The position numbers were made by a program, and so were the translations under genes. The notes under the pieces are model-generated. The model saw only the letters and a list, made by a program, of their open reading frames with translations, made no database searches and was not told where the DNA came from. From the NCBI RefSeq assembly GCF_001861355.1, contig NZ_MASN01000030.1, forward strand, positions 62,001-126,000: a stretch of 64,000 nucleotides of DNA, in the 5' to 3' direction. Shown here piece by piece: positions 8,558 through 17,095 of this stretch. Origin of the DNA: Natrialba sp. SSL1. GTDB lineage: Archaea > Halobacteriota > Halobacteria > Halobacteriales > Natrialbaceae. How positions within the stretch are numbered: the stretch's first letter is position 1; every line of letters starts with the position of its first letter.

Positions 8558-8938
8558 TTCTCCGTCTCTCCCTCACGTCCCATTCCGAACTGCATTAGCC
8601 GGGGTGGACTCCGACCATCACGGCTGTTCACCGCGTGTGAACGGAGTGAGCGCGCGGGCCGACGACTGATGTGGAGACTCGCGAAGCGAGTCGGAACGGA
8701 AGGAGGAGTGCTTTTCATCGAAGCTAAGCGGGATCTTCGATCCCGCGAGGTCCGAGAGAGCTTCGCTCTCTCGAGATTTTTCCGAGTGTGGTCGCGAAGC
8801 GACCGTACATGGTTCGAGACACCGAAGGCGTCTCGTCATCGAGCGAAACCTCCGGTTTCGCGGACCTCGCGAATCTCCGATTCGCTCAGTCACGGAAGAC
8901 GCGAAGCGTCTTCCGAACGACAGAGAAAAAGTTCGGTT
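8558..8938. repeat. Array of short perfect hairpins between convergent trmI and tfs
   Basis: The 381-base gap contains at least nine inverted repeats: 8626-8642 (loop of five), then 8676-8692, 8728-8746, 8754-8772, 8790-8804, 8816-8834 (one A.C mismatch), 8844-8860, 8869-8885 and 8893-8915. Arms are 6-10 bases and, apart from the first, every loop is three bases: GAA or its complement TTC in six, TCC in two. Three hold the core GCGAAGC. A run of five T follows the fourth hairpin (8777-8781). No gene is evident here. Confidence 0.85.
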
Positions 8939-9247
8939 CTAGTTATCGTCTTCGCGCCACTTGTGCTCACACTCAGAACAGATGAAAAAGCGCGTCTCGG
9001 ACTCGTCGGCCGACCGAATCTGCTGCATGTACCAGTACGCGCGGTCGTGGCCACACTCGGGACAGTGGGCGTCGGTCTCGGGCAGCGAGGTCTCCTCGGA
9101 GGATTCGATAACCTCGGTCGCCTCCTGACTGTCCGTGACGACGTACTCCTCAGCGTCGCCCTTGGGTTTCGTATAGCCACAGCTGCCGCACTCCCACAGC
9201 CCATCGTCGGCTTTCATCATCGAACCGCATTCGTCGCAGAATTCCAT
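8939..9247 (-). CDS. tfs: Transcription elongation/cleavage factor TFS
   Basis: Archaeal homologue of the TFIIS C-terminal domain/RPB9 that rescues backtracked RNA polymerase by stimulating RNA cleavage. 102 residues, two zinc ribbons: C4-x2-C7 with C20-x2-C23, and HCPECGH near 62-68 with ICSECEH near 89-95. Between the second pair lies the QIRSADESETRFF stretch carrying the catalytic Asp-Glu that enters the polymerase pore. Its own TATA-like box is 30 bases upstream (9273-9281). Confidence 0.96.
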   Translation of the reverse strand: MEFCDECGSMMKADDGLWECGSCGYTKPKGDAEEYVVTDSQEATEVIESSEETSLPETDAHCPECGHDRAYWYMQQIRSADESETRFFICSECEHKWREDDN

Positions 9248-9272
9248 CGTTGTCCGGGCTACGTCGGTCGAG

Positions 9273-9281
9273 CGACTTAAG
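9273..9281 (-). promoter_or_regulatory. TATA-like box of tfs
   Basis: CGCTTAAGTCG on the minus strand, centred 30 bases before the tfs start; the nadM promoter has a nearly identical CGCTTAAG core. Confidence 0.55.
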
Positions 9282-9332
9282 CGACCCGTTTGGATTCGGC
9301 GACGCTCTCACCGTTCGTGCTGACGCAGCGGC

Positions 9333-9590
9333 TCACCCCTCTCCCTCCGACTGAAACGGCTCGCCCACAGCCTCCCGCGGCAACACGTTGTGCAACGCCG
9401 CCTCGAGTTCACCCGCCGACTCGTATCGCTCCTCCTGTGTCTCTCCGAGAAGCGACCCCAGATTCCGCTCGCCGTCTGCAAGCACCAGCGTCGTTGCCTC
9501 GAACGCGCCCGCTGCCTCGGCTTTCGTGACGGGGTACTCGAGTTCCTCGAAGGCGGACTCGAGTTCGTTCAGTTTCAGTGTGCGGTCCAT
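9333..9590 (-). CDS. DUF5789 family small protein
   Basis: 85 residues, acidic, beginning MDRTLKLNELESAFEELEYP. The pattern of a short helix, the (D/E)YPVT motif and a LADGERNLGSLL strand resembles the haloarchaeal DUF5789 group, predicted small alpha/beta proteins of unknown role. The frame continues upstream through about 110 codons of basic, unlikely sequence; I choose the ATG complementary to 9588-9590 because the conserved part begins there. It is divergent from the MFS transporter gene. Confidence 0.78.
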   Translation of the reverse strand: MDRTLKLNELESAFEELEYPVTKAEAAGAFEATTLVLADGERNLGSLLGETQEERYESAGELEAALHNVLPREAVGEPFQSEGEG

Positions 9591-9714
9591 ACAGGAGTAA
9601 ACGCGACGCGAGGGCTTGTAGGTGTATATCGTCGTATCGGGGTTCGAAACAGTCAATTTCGACAATACTTCGTTTCGAAATGTTAATCGGGCGCGACGCC
9701 GCAGACGTATATCG

Positions 9715-11007
9715 ATGCGGAATCTGGGACGACGTGTCGCTGCGCAGTTCGCCGTCGACCGGCGGGTACTGGCGCTCGCGTTCGCGCGGATGGCAGACGG
9801 GATCGGGAACTCGTTTCTGGTGATCGTGATCCCGCTGTACGTGGCCAGTGACGTCGTCGGCGGGCCGACGTTCGGGCTGGCGGAGTCGATGATCATCGGG
9901 ATCATCCTCTCGATTTTCGGCTTTCTCAACAGCAGCTTTCAGCCGCTGACGGGGCGGTTCTCGGATCGTGCCGGGAAGCGGAAGCTGTTCGTCCTGATCG
10001 GACTCGCCGGACTCGCGACGATGAACGTGGCGTACCTCTTCGCCGAGTCCTACCTGTCGCTGCTCGTCATCCGCGGCCTGCAGGGGATCAGCGTCGCGTT
10101 CATCATCCCCGCATCGGTTGCGCTGGTCAACGAACTCGCGACGACGGACGACCGCGGCGGGAACATGGGCGTCTACAACACGTTCCGACTGATCGGCTTT
10201 GGTGCCGGCCCGGTTGTCGCGGGCGCGGTGGTCAACGCAGGCCCCTATACGCTTCCGATCGGTGAGCTATCCATCTCCGGCTTCGATGCCGCGTTCTACA
10301 TCGCGGCGATCACGGCGATCATCAGCTTCCTGCTCGTAACCGTGCTGATCACCGATCCCGAGTCGACGCGGGCGAACGCGAGCGCGGATCTCGCCATTCC
10401 AGTGTGGGACCGAACGGGGCCGAACCTGCTCGATCCGATCTTCACGCTCGGTGTCGCGTCGCTGTTCATGGCGACCGCAATCGCGCTCTTCGCGACGATC
10501 CAGCCGCAGGTCAACGCCCACCTGGAGCAGGGTGCGACCTGGTTCGGCCTCCAGTTCGCAGCGTTCATCGTCGCTCAGATTCTCCTGCAGACGCCGATCG
10601 GGCGTGCCTGCGATCGCTACGGCCGGCGGCCGTTCATTGTCGTCGGAATGGTGCTGTTGATTCCGACGACGCTCGCACAGGGGTACGTCCCGACCTCCGA
10701 AACGATGTTCATCGCGCGGCTTCTGCAAGGGATCGCTGGCGCAATGGTGTTCGCGCCATCGCTCGCGCTCGCAGGAGACCTCGCGGGCGAGGGAGAGTCC
10801 GGATCGAAGCTCTCGGTTCTCACGATGGCCTTCGGCTTCGGGATCGCCATTGGACCGCTCTCCTCGGGTGCGTTGGTCGGCTACGGGTTCGAGGTGCCGT
10901 TCATCTTCGGCACCGCGCTCGCCGTGATCGGCACGATTCTCGTCTACACGCAGATCGAGGAAACCGTCGAGCAAACTCAGCCAATACCGTTCGTCGGGAG
11001 TGGGTGA
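9715..11007 (+). CDS. MFS transporter
   Basis: Major facilitator superfamily permease, 430 residues with 12 predicted membrane helices. Motif A is present twice, in the loop 2-3 position (GRFSDRAGKRKL) and the loop 8-9 position (GRACDRYGRRPF), as expected from the internal duplication of the fold. Most like the drug/multisolute H+ antiporter branch, but substrate cannot be told. The open frame extends 31 codons further upstream; that part is basic and overlaps the DUF5789 promoter, so the ATG at 9715, giving MRNLGRRVAAQF, is preferred. Confidence 0.92.
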   Translation: MRNLGRRVAAQFAVDRRVLALAFARMADGIGNSFLVIVIPLYVASDVVGGPTFGLAESMIIGIILSIFGFLNSSFQPLTGRFSDRAGKRKLFVLIGLAGLATMNVAYLFAESYLSLLVIRGLQGISVAFIIPASVALVNELATTDDRGGNMGVYNTFRLIGFGAGPVVAGAVVNAGPYTLPIGELSISGFDAAFYIAAITAIISFLLVTVLITDPESTRANASADLAIPVWDRTGPNLLDPIFTLGVASLFMATAIALFATIQPQVNAHLEQGATWFGLQFAAFIVAQILLQTPIGRACDRYGRRPFIVVGMVLLIPTTLAQGYVPTSETMFIARLLQGIAGAMVFAPSLALAGDLAGEGESGSKLSVLTMAFGFGIAIGPLSSGALVGYGFEVPFIFGTALAVIGTILVYTQIEETVEQTQPIPFVGSG

Positions 11008-11122
11008 GGGCAAGTGAGGGCAGGTAAAGGAAAGGACATCGCCGTGACGCTGCTGACACGTCGGAACGACGACCCTGGGGACCGGTAGGCATGAATCCGC
11101 CAGACGAGACGTGACGCAACGC

Positions 11123-11130
11123 AAAAGTAC
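11123..11130 (+). promoter_or_regulatory. TATA box of the DUF5797 gene
   Basis: AAAAGTAC centred 27 bases before ATG 11153; it decides the start in favour of 11153 over the upstream start at 11111, which lies before the box. Confidence 0.6.
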
Positions 11131-11152
11131 CACATGCCCGTACGATGCGACG

Positions 11153-11656
11153 ATGACGCTCTCGGAGGAGGCCACGGAACGGCTAGCCGACGTGGTGGAG
11201 CTACAGCCGACGAAAAATTCCGAGTTGCAAGACCGGTGGGAGATGGAAAGCGGCAGCGAGGTCCACCAGTACTTGGAGAACGAACTCGGCGACTACTACT
11301 TTCGCGACGACAACAGCCTGATTCGGGCGACCGCCGAGGCCGCGGATCTGGTCGACGTCGAGCCGGGGATCGAGAGCGACCCCGACGCGGAGGGTGCGCC
11401 CTCCCGCGTCCGCGTGCCAGAACTGCAGGTACAGATCGTCAGCGTGCTCGCCGGTCCCGACGAGGAATCGGAGAGCGTGGTCTCGGTGTTACACGCACTC
11501 CGAGACGAGTTCGACGTCGATCCAGACGCGGAGGACGTTCGCTCCGGTCTCCAGAGTCTGCGCCGGAAGGGTGTCGTCGAGGTGGAGTACCGGACGGTTC
11601 CGACGTTCCGACTGGCAGCACCACGAGACGAAATCGAGGTTGAGGCGGCGAACTAA
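11153..11656 (+). CDS. DUF5797 family protein
   Basis: 167 residues. The N-terminal part (MTLSEEATERLADVVELQPT, then KNSELQDRWEMESGSEVHQY) and the later region around 100-155 (VVSVLHALRDEF, VRSGLQSLRRKGVVEVEYR) look like two winged-helix units, the second ending in a typical wing. Found widely in haloarchaea as DUF5797; function unknown, probably DNA binding or transcription-linked. Single-gene unit with its own TATA box. Confidence 0.82.
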   Translation: MTLSEEATERLADVVELQPTKNSELQDRWEMESGSEVHQYLENELGDYYFRDDNSLIRATAEAADLVDVEPGIESDPDAEGAPSRVRVPELQVQIVSVLAGPDEESESVVSVLHALRDEFDVDPDAEDVRSGLQSLRRKGVVEVEYRTVPTFRLAAPRDEIEVEAAN

Positions 11657-11824
11657 GCCGAAGCGACGCACTGAGACAGAATCGACTCACTGAGTCCGGA
11701 GTGACTCGCTGAAAGCGTATCGCTTCCGTCGCATTCGTCGCCACAGTAGCGATTGTTTCTCACGAGGGATTCGTGACCTGCCGGGGCCACAGTTGGACTC
11801 CGTTTTGGTACACTCATCAACAGA

Positions 11825-11834
11825 ACACTATTAG
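11825..11834 (+). promoter_or_regulatory. TATA box of the duplicated membrane protein gene
   Basis: ACACTATTAG centred about 28 bases before ATG 11858. Confidence 0.6.
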
Positions 11835-11857
11835 AAACGTACTAACAGGTGTGTAGT

Positions 11858-12253
11858 ATGTCCGACACAGTCGTCCGCCTCGATGTCCCCATCGTCGACG
11901 CGATGGCCCTCCTCGGTGCGAGTTCCGTTGCCGTTGTCGGTGGCGCGCTCTTCGACACCATCCTCGGCGTCTCGCCCGTCTGGCTCGGTGTGAGTCTCTA
12001 CGTGGTGTTTCTGTGTCACCGGCTAGTGCTCGCGGTCGAGCGGCGCACAGGTGAAATGTACCGTGCGGACAACAGGTACTTCCAGGAAGCAGTGTCCATC
12101 CTTGTCTGGGGACCAGTCGTGTACGGGAGCATCGAGTCGTCCCGACAGATCCTTGGGACCTCCGTCGTGTGGCTCAGTATCGGACTGTACGCCAGCTACT
12201 TGCTTTACAGGTTGGTCGTCGCCGTCGAACGAGACACGTACAGCACTGGCTGA
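11858..12253 (+). CDS. Four-helix membrane protein with internal duplication
   Basis: 131 residues, four predicted membrane helices. The two halves are repeats of each other: the segment ILGVSPVWLGVSLY, followed by a hydrophobic stretch, HRLVLAVERRT, recurs 66 residues later as ILGTSVVWLSIGLY, a hydrophobic stretch, YRLVVAVERDT. I do not recognise a named family. The charged AVER motif after each helix pair suggests a cytoplasmic positive/negative anchor. It ends seven bases before the stop of the convergent DUF5787 gene. Confidence 0.78.
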   Translation: MSDTVVRLDVPIVDAMALLGASSVAVVGGALFDTILGVSPVWLGVSLYVVFLCHRLVLAVERRTGEMYRADNRYFQEAVSILVWGPVVYGSIESSRQILGTSVVWLSIGLYASYLLYRLVVAVERDTYSTG

Positions 12254-12260
12254 GTTCCCG

Positions 12261-13322
12261 TCAGTCACGGCCTCCCGCGTTCTGACCTGGCCGCCGTCGC
12301 CGCCGTCGTTTCGCGAGGAGACGCTGCAACCGTTTCCCCGGCCCGCCCTCGATCGGCCACCCCTTCGTCCGCCAGACCGGCGGTTCCGGTTCGAACGACG
12401 AACAGGAACCCGAACACTCGGCTGCCGTCGGCTGACACGACTTGGCGCTACAGTACGGCACGAGCTGTGGCCCCTCCCGTGTGCGCAGTTCGAAGTGACG
12501 GCAGTCCGGGCGCATCGTCTCGACGAACGACCGCCAGCCGCGCTCGTAGGCACGTTCCGCGAGTGCGAGTCGTTTCTCGGCTTTCGTCTCCGGCTCGACG
12601 TACTCGAATCGCGCCGCCGAACCGTCGCGCTCGCCGCCCTTGGGTCGCTCGAGTATCCGCGTCCCCGGCTCGTCGACTGCGAGTTGTCTGGGATGCCAGG
12701 CTACCTCGGCCGCGAGTACATCTGGATCGAGCGTGAGAATGCCCGCTGCTACCGGTAGCCCCTCGAACAGCGCCGGTGTGATCGTCTCGTCCGTCGCCTG
12801 GGTCGCCACCCAGACCTCGTCCGCCAGCGACAGCGCCACGTCGAACTCGAGTTGCGGCCCGAGCGCGCGGGCGGCGCTCGCGTCGAGGTCGGGCTTGTTC
12901 TCGATGGCGATAATGCGCTCGACCCAGTCGGGATAGGGCCACTTGCGGCGGATCTGGATGCGGTTGCCCTGCTTTCTCGTGTCCAGAATCCCGCGGTCGT
13001 CGGCCTGATGGATCGCTTCGCGTACGTAGCGCCACGGGTAGCCAGGGTGGGGCAGCGCGTCGCGGTAGTACGCCCACTCGGCGGGCGCGTTACGGACGAT
13101 ATGCAAGAGGTCGCTGTCCAGACGCTCCGCACCGAATCGTGCTCGGTTTCGGAGGCCAGTGGGGTCGCACTCGAGTACGATGGTGTCCCAGCGGCGGCGT
13201 TTGGTGCCGAGTTGGCGGGCGACGATGTGGTGGTTGTCGTCATGGCCTCGGTCTGGTTGCCACTCGCGTTCGGCCCAGCGACAGGATCGGAGTTCGAAGG
13301 CGAACTCGGAGTCAGGAGTCAT
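12261..13322 (-). CDS. DUF5787 protein, possible Cas4/AddB-like iron-sulfur nuclease
   Basis: 353 residues. DUF5787 is my family call from the haloarchaeal pattern. A PD-(D/E)xK-like core is visible: HHIVAR at 31-36, W45-D46 leading to LECDP at 50-54, a winged-helix-like insert (about 95-128), then IIAIENKPD with E141-x-K143 and QLEFDVALSLADEVWVA. One cysteine near the N terminus (C14 in LRSCRWAE) and a cluster at C291, C296, C303, C307 mimic the one-plus-three cysteine arrangement of Cas4 and AddB Fe-S nucleases. Nuclease function is inference. Rich in Arg near the C terminus. Divergent partner absent; DUF5797 lies upstream on the other strand. Confidence 0.75.
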   Translation of the reverse strand: MTPDSEFAFELRSCRWAEREWQPDRGHDDNHHIVARQLGTKRRRWDTIVLECDPTGLRNRARFGAERLDSDLLHIVRNAPAEWAYYRDALPHPGYPWRYVREAIHQADDRGILDTRKQGNRIQIRRKWPYPDWVERIIAIENKPDLDASAARALGPQLEFDVALSLADEVWVATQATDETITPALFEGLPVAAGILTLDPDVLAAEVAWHPRQLAVDEPGTRILERPKGGERDGSAARFEYVEPETKAEKRLALAERAYERGWRSFVETMRPDCRHFELRTREGPQLVPYCSAKSCQPTAAECSGSCSSFEPEPPVWRTKGWPIEGGPGKRLQRLLAKRRRRRRPGQNAGGRD

Positions 13323-13429
13323 GTGGCTGGGTCAGAGTAGAGTGTGTGAGTGGAGTAGATGCGTCTGGTGTGCCGGTGTCCCTACTGTTCGGGTGTGCCG
13401 GCGGTACGGTGGCTTGGGTTTGTCCCCAC

Positions 13430-13858
13430 TCAGACCGACTCGAGTTCGTCGAGGAACTCGTGGGCGTCCTCGAGGATCTCTCGGGGGCCGTCCTGCGTGA
13501 CGGTGTTGACCGCCTGTTCGTAGTCGCGCCACTGGAGGTCTCGATGCTCGTTCGAGAGTTCGGCGCTCGCCTCGAACGACTTCGCCACGAAGAGATGAAC
13601 GGTCTTGTGGATCGTCTTGCCGTTGGCCTCGAAGACGTAGTCGTAGTCCTCACGAAAGCCATCGAGTAGTCTGAACTGATCGATACCTGCCTCTTCCTTT
13701 ATTTCGCGGATCGCCGTCTGTTGTAGCTCTTCATCTCCTTCGACACCGCCCTTCGGAAACTCCCAGTCGCCCGGGCGGCTCTTGAGTAGAAGATACTCGC
13801 GCCGGCCCCGCGTGTCGCGGAAGAGGATCGCGCCTGCGCTCGTAGCTTCGACTGCCAT
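13430..13858 (-). CDS. Nudix hydrolase, Ap4A hydrolase-like
   Basis: 142 residues. A perfect Nudix box GX5EX7REUXEEXGU runs from G37 in GGVEGDEELQQTA through IREIKEEAGI. The small size, early MAVEATSAGAILFRD strand and WEFPKGGVE lead-in resemble diadenosine polyphosphate hydrolases. Likely clears Ap4A or other nucleoside diphosphate derivatives. Promoter region of about 110 bases is shared with the divergent S10-like gene. Confidence 0.92.
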   Translation of the reverse strand: MAVEATSAGAILFRDTRGRREYLLLKSRPGDWEFPKGGVEGDEELQQTAIREIKEEAGIDQFRLLDGFREDYDYVFEANGKTIHKTVHLFVAKSFEASAELSNEHRDLQWRDYEQAVNTVTQDGPREILEDAHEFLDELESV

Positions 13859-13929
13859 TAACAGGGCTAATAGATGAGACGTTAAGAGAATATCGGACTG
13901 TTCGTCGCGCGTAGACGTATCTCAGCAGG

Positions 13930-13937
13930 TTTTTACG
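13930..13937 (+). promoter_or_regulatory. TATA box of the S10-like gene
   Basis: TTTTTACG, centred 36 bases before ATG 13969 and only 21 before ATG 13954; this favours the second start with a short leader. Confidence 0.5.
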
Positions 13938-13968
13938 CGACGACCGTGGAAGAATGAACAACACCGCT

Positions 13969-14304
13969 ATGACCTTCGTCACCCGTCTCACGCTCCAGAG
14001 CGGCGATCGCGCCGCCCTCGACGGTATCGTTTCTGACATCAAAACCACTGCCGAGCGAAAGGGTGCTGCCCTCAAGGGCCCCCACTCCCATCCGCCGAAG
14101 AAAATCTCGGTTCCCCAGCCGTGTCGGCTACACACCGACGACGACCGCCACTTCGACTCCTGGGAGTACACCGTCTTCACCCGCGAACTCGAGATCCACG
14201 GCCACGACAATCTCGCGCGCAACATCGCCTCGCAGAACTTCCCCGACTCGGTGCACATCGAGGCCGAGGTCGAACAGATCCACGGCGCAGGTCGCGGGAA
14301 CTGA
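13969..14304 (+). CDS. uS10-like (uS10/mL48 family) ribosomal protein paralogue
   Basis: 111 residues from ATG 13969 (ATG 13954 would add five). Shares the uS10 fold signature: RLTLQSGDRAALDGIVSDIK, KGAALKGPHSHPPKK (equivalent of the GPxxLPT loop), then WEYTVFTRELEIHGHDN and HIEAEVEQI. Not the canonical S10, which sits with EF-1A in archaea; this is the second, divergent haloarchaeal copy, with an unusually His-rich loop. Role may be ribosomal or a NusE-like partner in transcription; unproven. Confidence 0.83.
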   Translation: MTFVTRLTLQSGDRAALDGIVSDIKTTAERKGAALKGPHSHPPKKISVPQPCRLHTDDDRHFDSWEYTVFTRELEIHGHDNLARNIASQNFPDSVHIEAEVEQIHGAGRGN

Positions 14305-14418
14305 CGGGCGGTCCTGTTCTTGCGGGCTCTTTTCTACCCGTTCTCGTCGAACAACACACAACAGTGTGACACTCTCTCAAGCCGGCACGTCTTTGACACC
14401 CCTCGACAATACATACCT

Positions 14419-15690
14419 ATGGTCACGAGCGACCTCGTCACACTCCGTCGAGACCTGCACCGCAAGCCCGAACCAGCCTGGCGCGAATTCTACACTACCG
14501 CGCGCATCGTCGAGGAAATCCAGTCCCGCGTCGAACTGGACGAACTCCACGTTGGCCCCGACGCCATCGTCGGCGAACACCGACTGGCCGTCCCCGACGA
14601 CGCGGAAATCACCGAGTGGTACGAGCAAGCAAGCGAGTACGACATCGACGAGTCGATTCTGTCCCAACTCGAGGGCGGCTACACGGGAGCCGTCGCGGTC
14701 CTCGAGCGCGGCGAGGGACCGACGGTCGGCCTGCGCGTCGACATCGACGGCCTGCCACAGCCCGAATCCGAGGATGACGAGCACGCACCCGTCACCGAGG
14801 GGTTCCGGTCGGAACACGACGACGCGATGCACGCCTGCGGACACGACGCCCACGCAACGATCGGCGTCGGCGTGCTCGAAGCAATCGCCGAAAGCGACTT
14901 TTCGGGGACGTTCAAGGTGTTCTTCCAGCCCGCAGAGGAGGTCATCGGCGGCGGGAAGTCGATGGCGACGAGCGAGCACATCCAGGATGTCGACGCGCTG
15001 CTCGCGGCCCACATCGGCCTCGATCATCCGACCGGCGAGATCGTCGCCGGCATCGACGGCTTCCTCGCCGTCTCCCACCTGGATGCGACGTTCACCGGTG
15101 CGCCCTCTCACGCGGGCGGTCACCCCGAGGAGGGACGCAACGCCGTGCAGGCGATGGCGACGGCCGTCCAGAACCTCTACAGCATCCCGCGACACAGCGA
15201 CGGTCCGACGCGGATCAACGCCGGCGTCGTCGAGGGCGGCACTGCGGCGAACGTCATCCCCGAGGAAGCCCACATCGAGGCCGAAGTCCGGGGCAAGACG
15301 ACCGAACTGATGGAGTACATGCGCTCGAACGCGCGCCGAGTGATCCGGAACGCCGCCGAGATGCACGACTGCGAGGTCGAGATCGAACTCGGTGCGGAGG
15401 CACCGAGTGCGACCAGCGACCAGGACCTCGTCTCGATCGTCAGCGAAGTCGCAGGCGAGACGGCAGGCGTCGAAAACGTCATGGAACGCGACAAACTCGG
15501 CGGCAGCGAGGACGCAACCTTCCTGATGCAGACAGTCCAGGACAACGGCGGCTCCGCCTGCTACATCGGCGTCGGCACGGACCACCCCGGCGGTCACCAC
15601 ACCGCGACGTTCGATGTGGACGAGGAGAGTCTCCAGCACGGCGTCGACGTGCTCACTGGCGCGGTCGAACAGATCAGCCGCGACTGGTAG
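14419..15690 (+). CDS. M20 family amidohydrolase (AbgA/AbgB-like)
   Basis: Zinc or manganese amidohydrolase of the M20D group that cleaves N-acyl or p-aminobenzoyl-amino acids. 423 residues from ATG 14419; 33 upstream codons in frame lack family character. Metal-site motifs: RVDIDGLP near 110, HACGHDAH near 135-142, FQPAEE near 167-172, GTDHPGGHHTATF near the C terminus. A lid/dimerisation domain occupies about 190-300 (VSHLDATFTGAPSHAGGHPE). The long insert before the metal domain resembles AbgB-type p-aminobenzoyl-glutamate hydrolases; with pab genes elsewhere in the window, folate salvage is a possible link. Confidence 0.9.
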   Translation: MVTSDLVTLRRDLHRKPEPAWREFYTTARIVEEIQSRVELDELHVGPDAIVGEHRLAVPDDAEITEWYEQASEYDIDESILSQLEGGYTGAVAVLERGEGPTVGLRVDIDGLPQPESEDDEHAPVTEGFRSEHDDAMHACGHDAHATIGVGVLEAIAESDFSGTFKVFFQPAEEVIGGGKSMATSEHIQDVDALLAAHIGLDHPTGEIVAGIDGFLAVSHLDATFTGAPSHAGGHPEEGRNAVQAMATAVQNLYSIPRHSDGPTRINAGVVEGGTAANVIPEEAHIEAEVRGKTTELMEYMRSNARRVIRNAAEMHDCEVEIELGAEAPSATSDQDLVSIVSEVAGETAGVENVMERDKLGGSEDATFLMQTVQDNGGSACYIGVGTDHPGGHHTATFDVDEESLQHGVDVLTGAVEQISRDW

Positions 15691-15817
15691 CTGTAGGCTA
15701 GACTACCCTGCTACCCAGGCTGGTCTCGTACCGCCGGCATCGAGACATGCAAACATTTTTCTATATCACATAGAAGTGTTGAAATAACTGATAGGGATAG
15801 CCCTGCGCAGTCTGACA

Positions 15818-17095
15818 ATGACGATGACGAGCGAAACACTGCAACGGACTCGAGTACGACTTGGTCTTTGGCTTCGAATAGTAGCCGCCGGTTCGATCGC
15901 CATACTCGGGTTCGTCCTTTTGTTTCTCATCGAGATCGCAGCCATCACGCTGATGTCGATGGTCATGCTCGTGCTGGCCCCGTTTGCAGTCGCCATGTTG
16001 TTGCTTTTTATCGGTCTCTGGGTGGTCATCGCGGAACTCTACCGCCGACTGATGCCGACCTCGCTGGTCGTTGGTCGCATTTCGAACAAGTGGTTGGACG
16101 AACTCGAGCAGGTCGCACGCCAGGTCACAAATCCCAGGGACGGCCTCGAGAGGCGGCCACTCGTGCTCATGCTTTGCGCGCTCGTCGTCTGGGTCGTCGG
16201 AGTCGTGCTCGACGAATCCACCACACTGATCTCGACGTTTGACGCACTCCTCGTGGTCAGCACGGTCATCGGTGTCGGCAGCGCAACATACTATACGGGC
16301 AAAACGATCGCCGAAGAGCGGGGCCGCGGCGGCGTCGTCGAAGCACAACTCGAAGACGATATCGACGTTCTCGAGACCACTGCGGCTGCTAACGATGAAC
16401 TAGCCGGCGAAGCCGAGTACAGCCTCGCGGAGCTTCAGGCGCGCGTCGATCGCCTCGCGGCGCAGGCGGGTGCCCCCGCACCAACCGTTCGGCTCGGCCG
16501 TGAACGAGTGCCGTTTGCGGCGACGGTTGGCTTCCGGCCAGGCACCTCGACGATCATCGTTTCCACTGGCCTCTGTAGCGCACTCTCGACCCGCGAACTC
16601 GAGGCCGTGCTCGCACACGAACTCGCCCACGCGGTCAATCGGGATGCAGCGGTTCTGACCGCGCTGGCCCTGCCCAACGCGAAGTTCGAGACGATGCTCG
16701 AGACAGCACTCGCGGACCCCCAAGACGACGCGACAACCCCGATACAGGCCCATCCGATGACCTTGCTGGCTGCGCTTCCGATCGTTGCGTTCACGCGAGC
16801 GTCGGTGATCCTCGTCACCAGATACCGTGAGTACGTCGCCGACCGCGGGGCTGTTGCACTCACGGGCGATCCGGCTGCCCTCGCGAGCGCCCTCGAAAAA
16901 CTGGATCAGGACCTCACTCGTCGGCCCTCGAGTGACCTCCGTACGCATCACTCGACGGCGGCCTTTTCCATCGTGCCGCCGCCGTGGGAGGAACACCGCT
17001 TTTTCGACCGCACGCGGCGGTTCGTTGCACGGACGCTGCTCGGGACACATCCATCGACCGAGAAACGGATCGAACGGCTTCGGGAGAACGTCTGA
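15818..17095 (+). CDS. M48 family membrane metalloprotease
   Basis: 425 residues, second M48 protease of the window. Four predicted membrane helices precede the catalytic domain (about 22-45, 47-72, 113-131, 143-160). Zinc site HELAH at 267-271, third ligand in TRYREYVADRGA near 330, and the C-terminal THPSTEKRIERL motif, also found in HtpX. The longer N-terminal half and the region 165-215 (probable coiled coil) separate it from HtpX proper. Start is 15818, or two codons later. Confidence 0.9.
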   Translation: MTMTSETLQRTRVRLGLWLRIVAAGSIAILGFVLLFLIEIAAITLMSMVMLVLAPFAVAMLLLFIGLWVVIAELYRRLMPTSLVVGRISNKWLDELEQVARQVTNPRDGLERRPLVLMLCALVVWVVGVVLDESTTLISTFDALLVVSTVIGVGSATYYTGKTIAEERGRGGVVEAQLEDDIDVLETTAAANDELAGEAEYSLAELQARVDRLAAQAGAPAPTVRLGRERVPFAATVGFRPGTSTIIVSTGLCSALSTRELEAVLAHELAHAVNRDAAVLTALALPNAKFETMLETALADPQDDATTPIQAHPMTLLAALPIVAFTRASVILVTRYREYVADRGAVALTGDPAALASALEKLDQDLTRRPSSDLRTHHSTAAFSIVPPPWEEHRFFDRTRRFVARTLLGTHPSTEKRIERLRENV

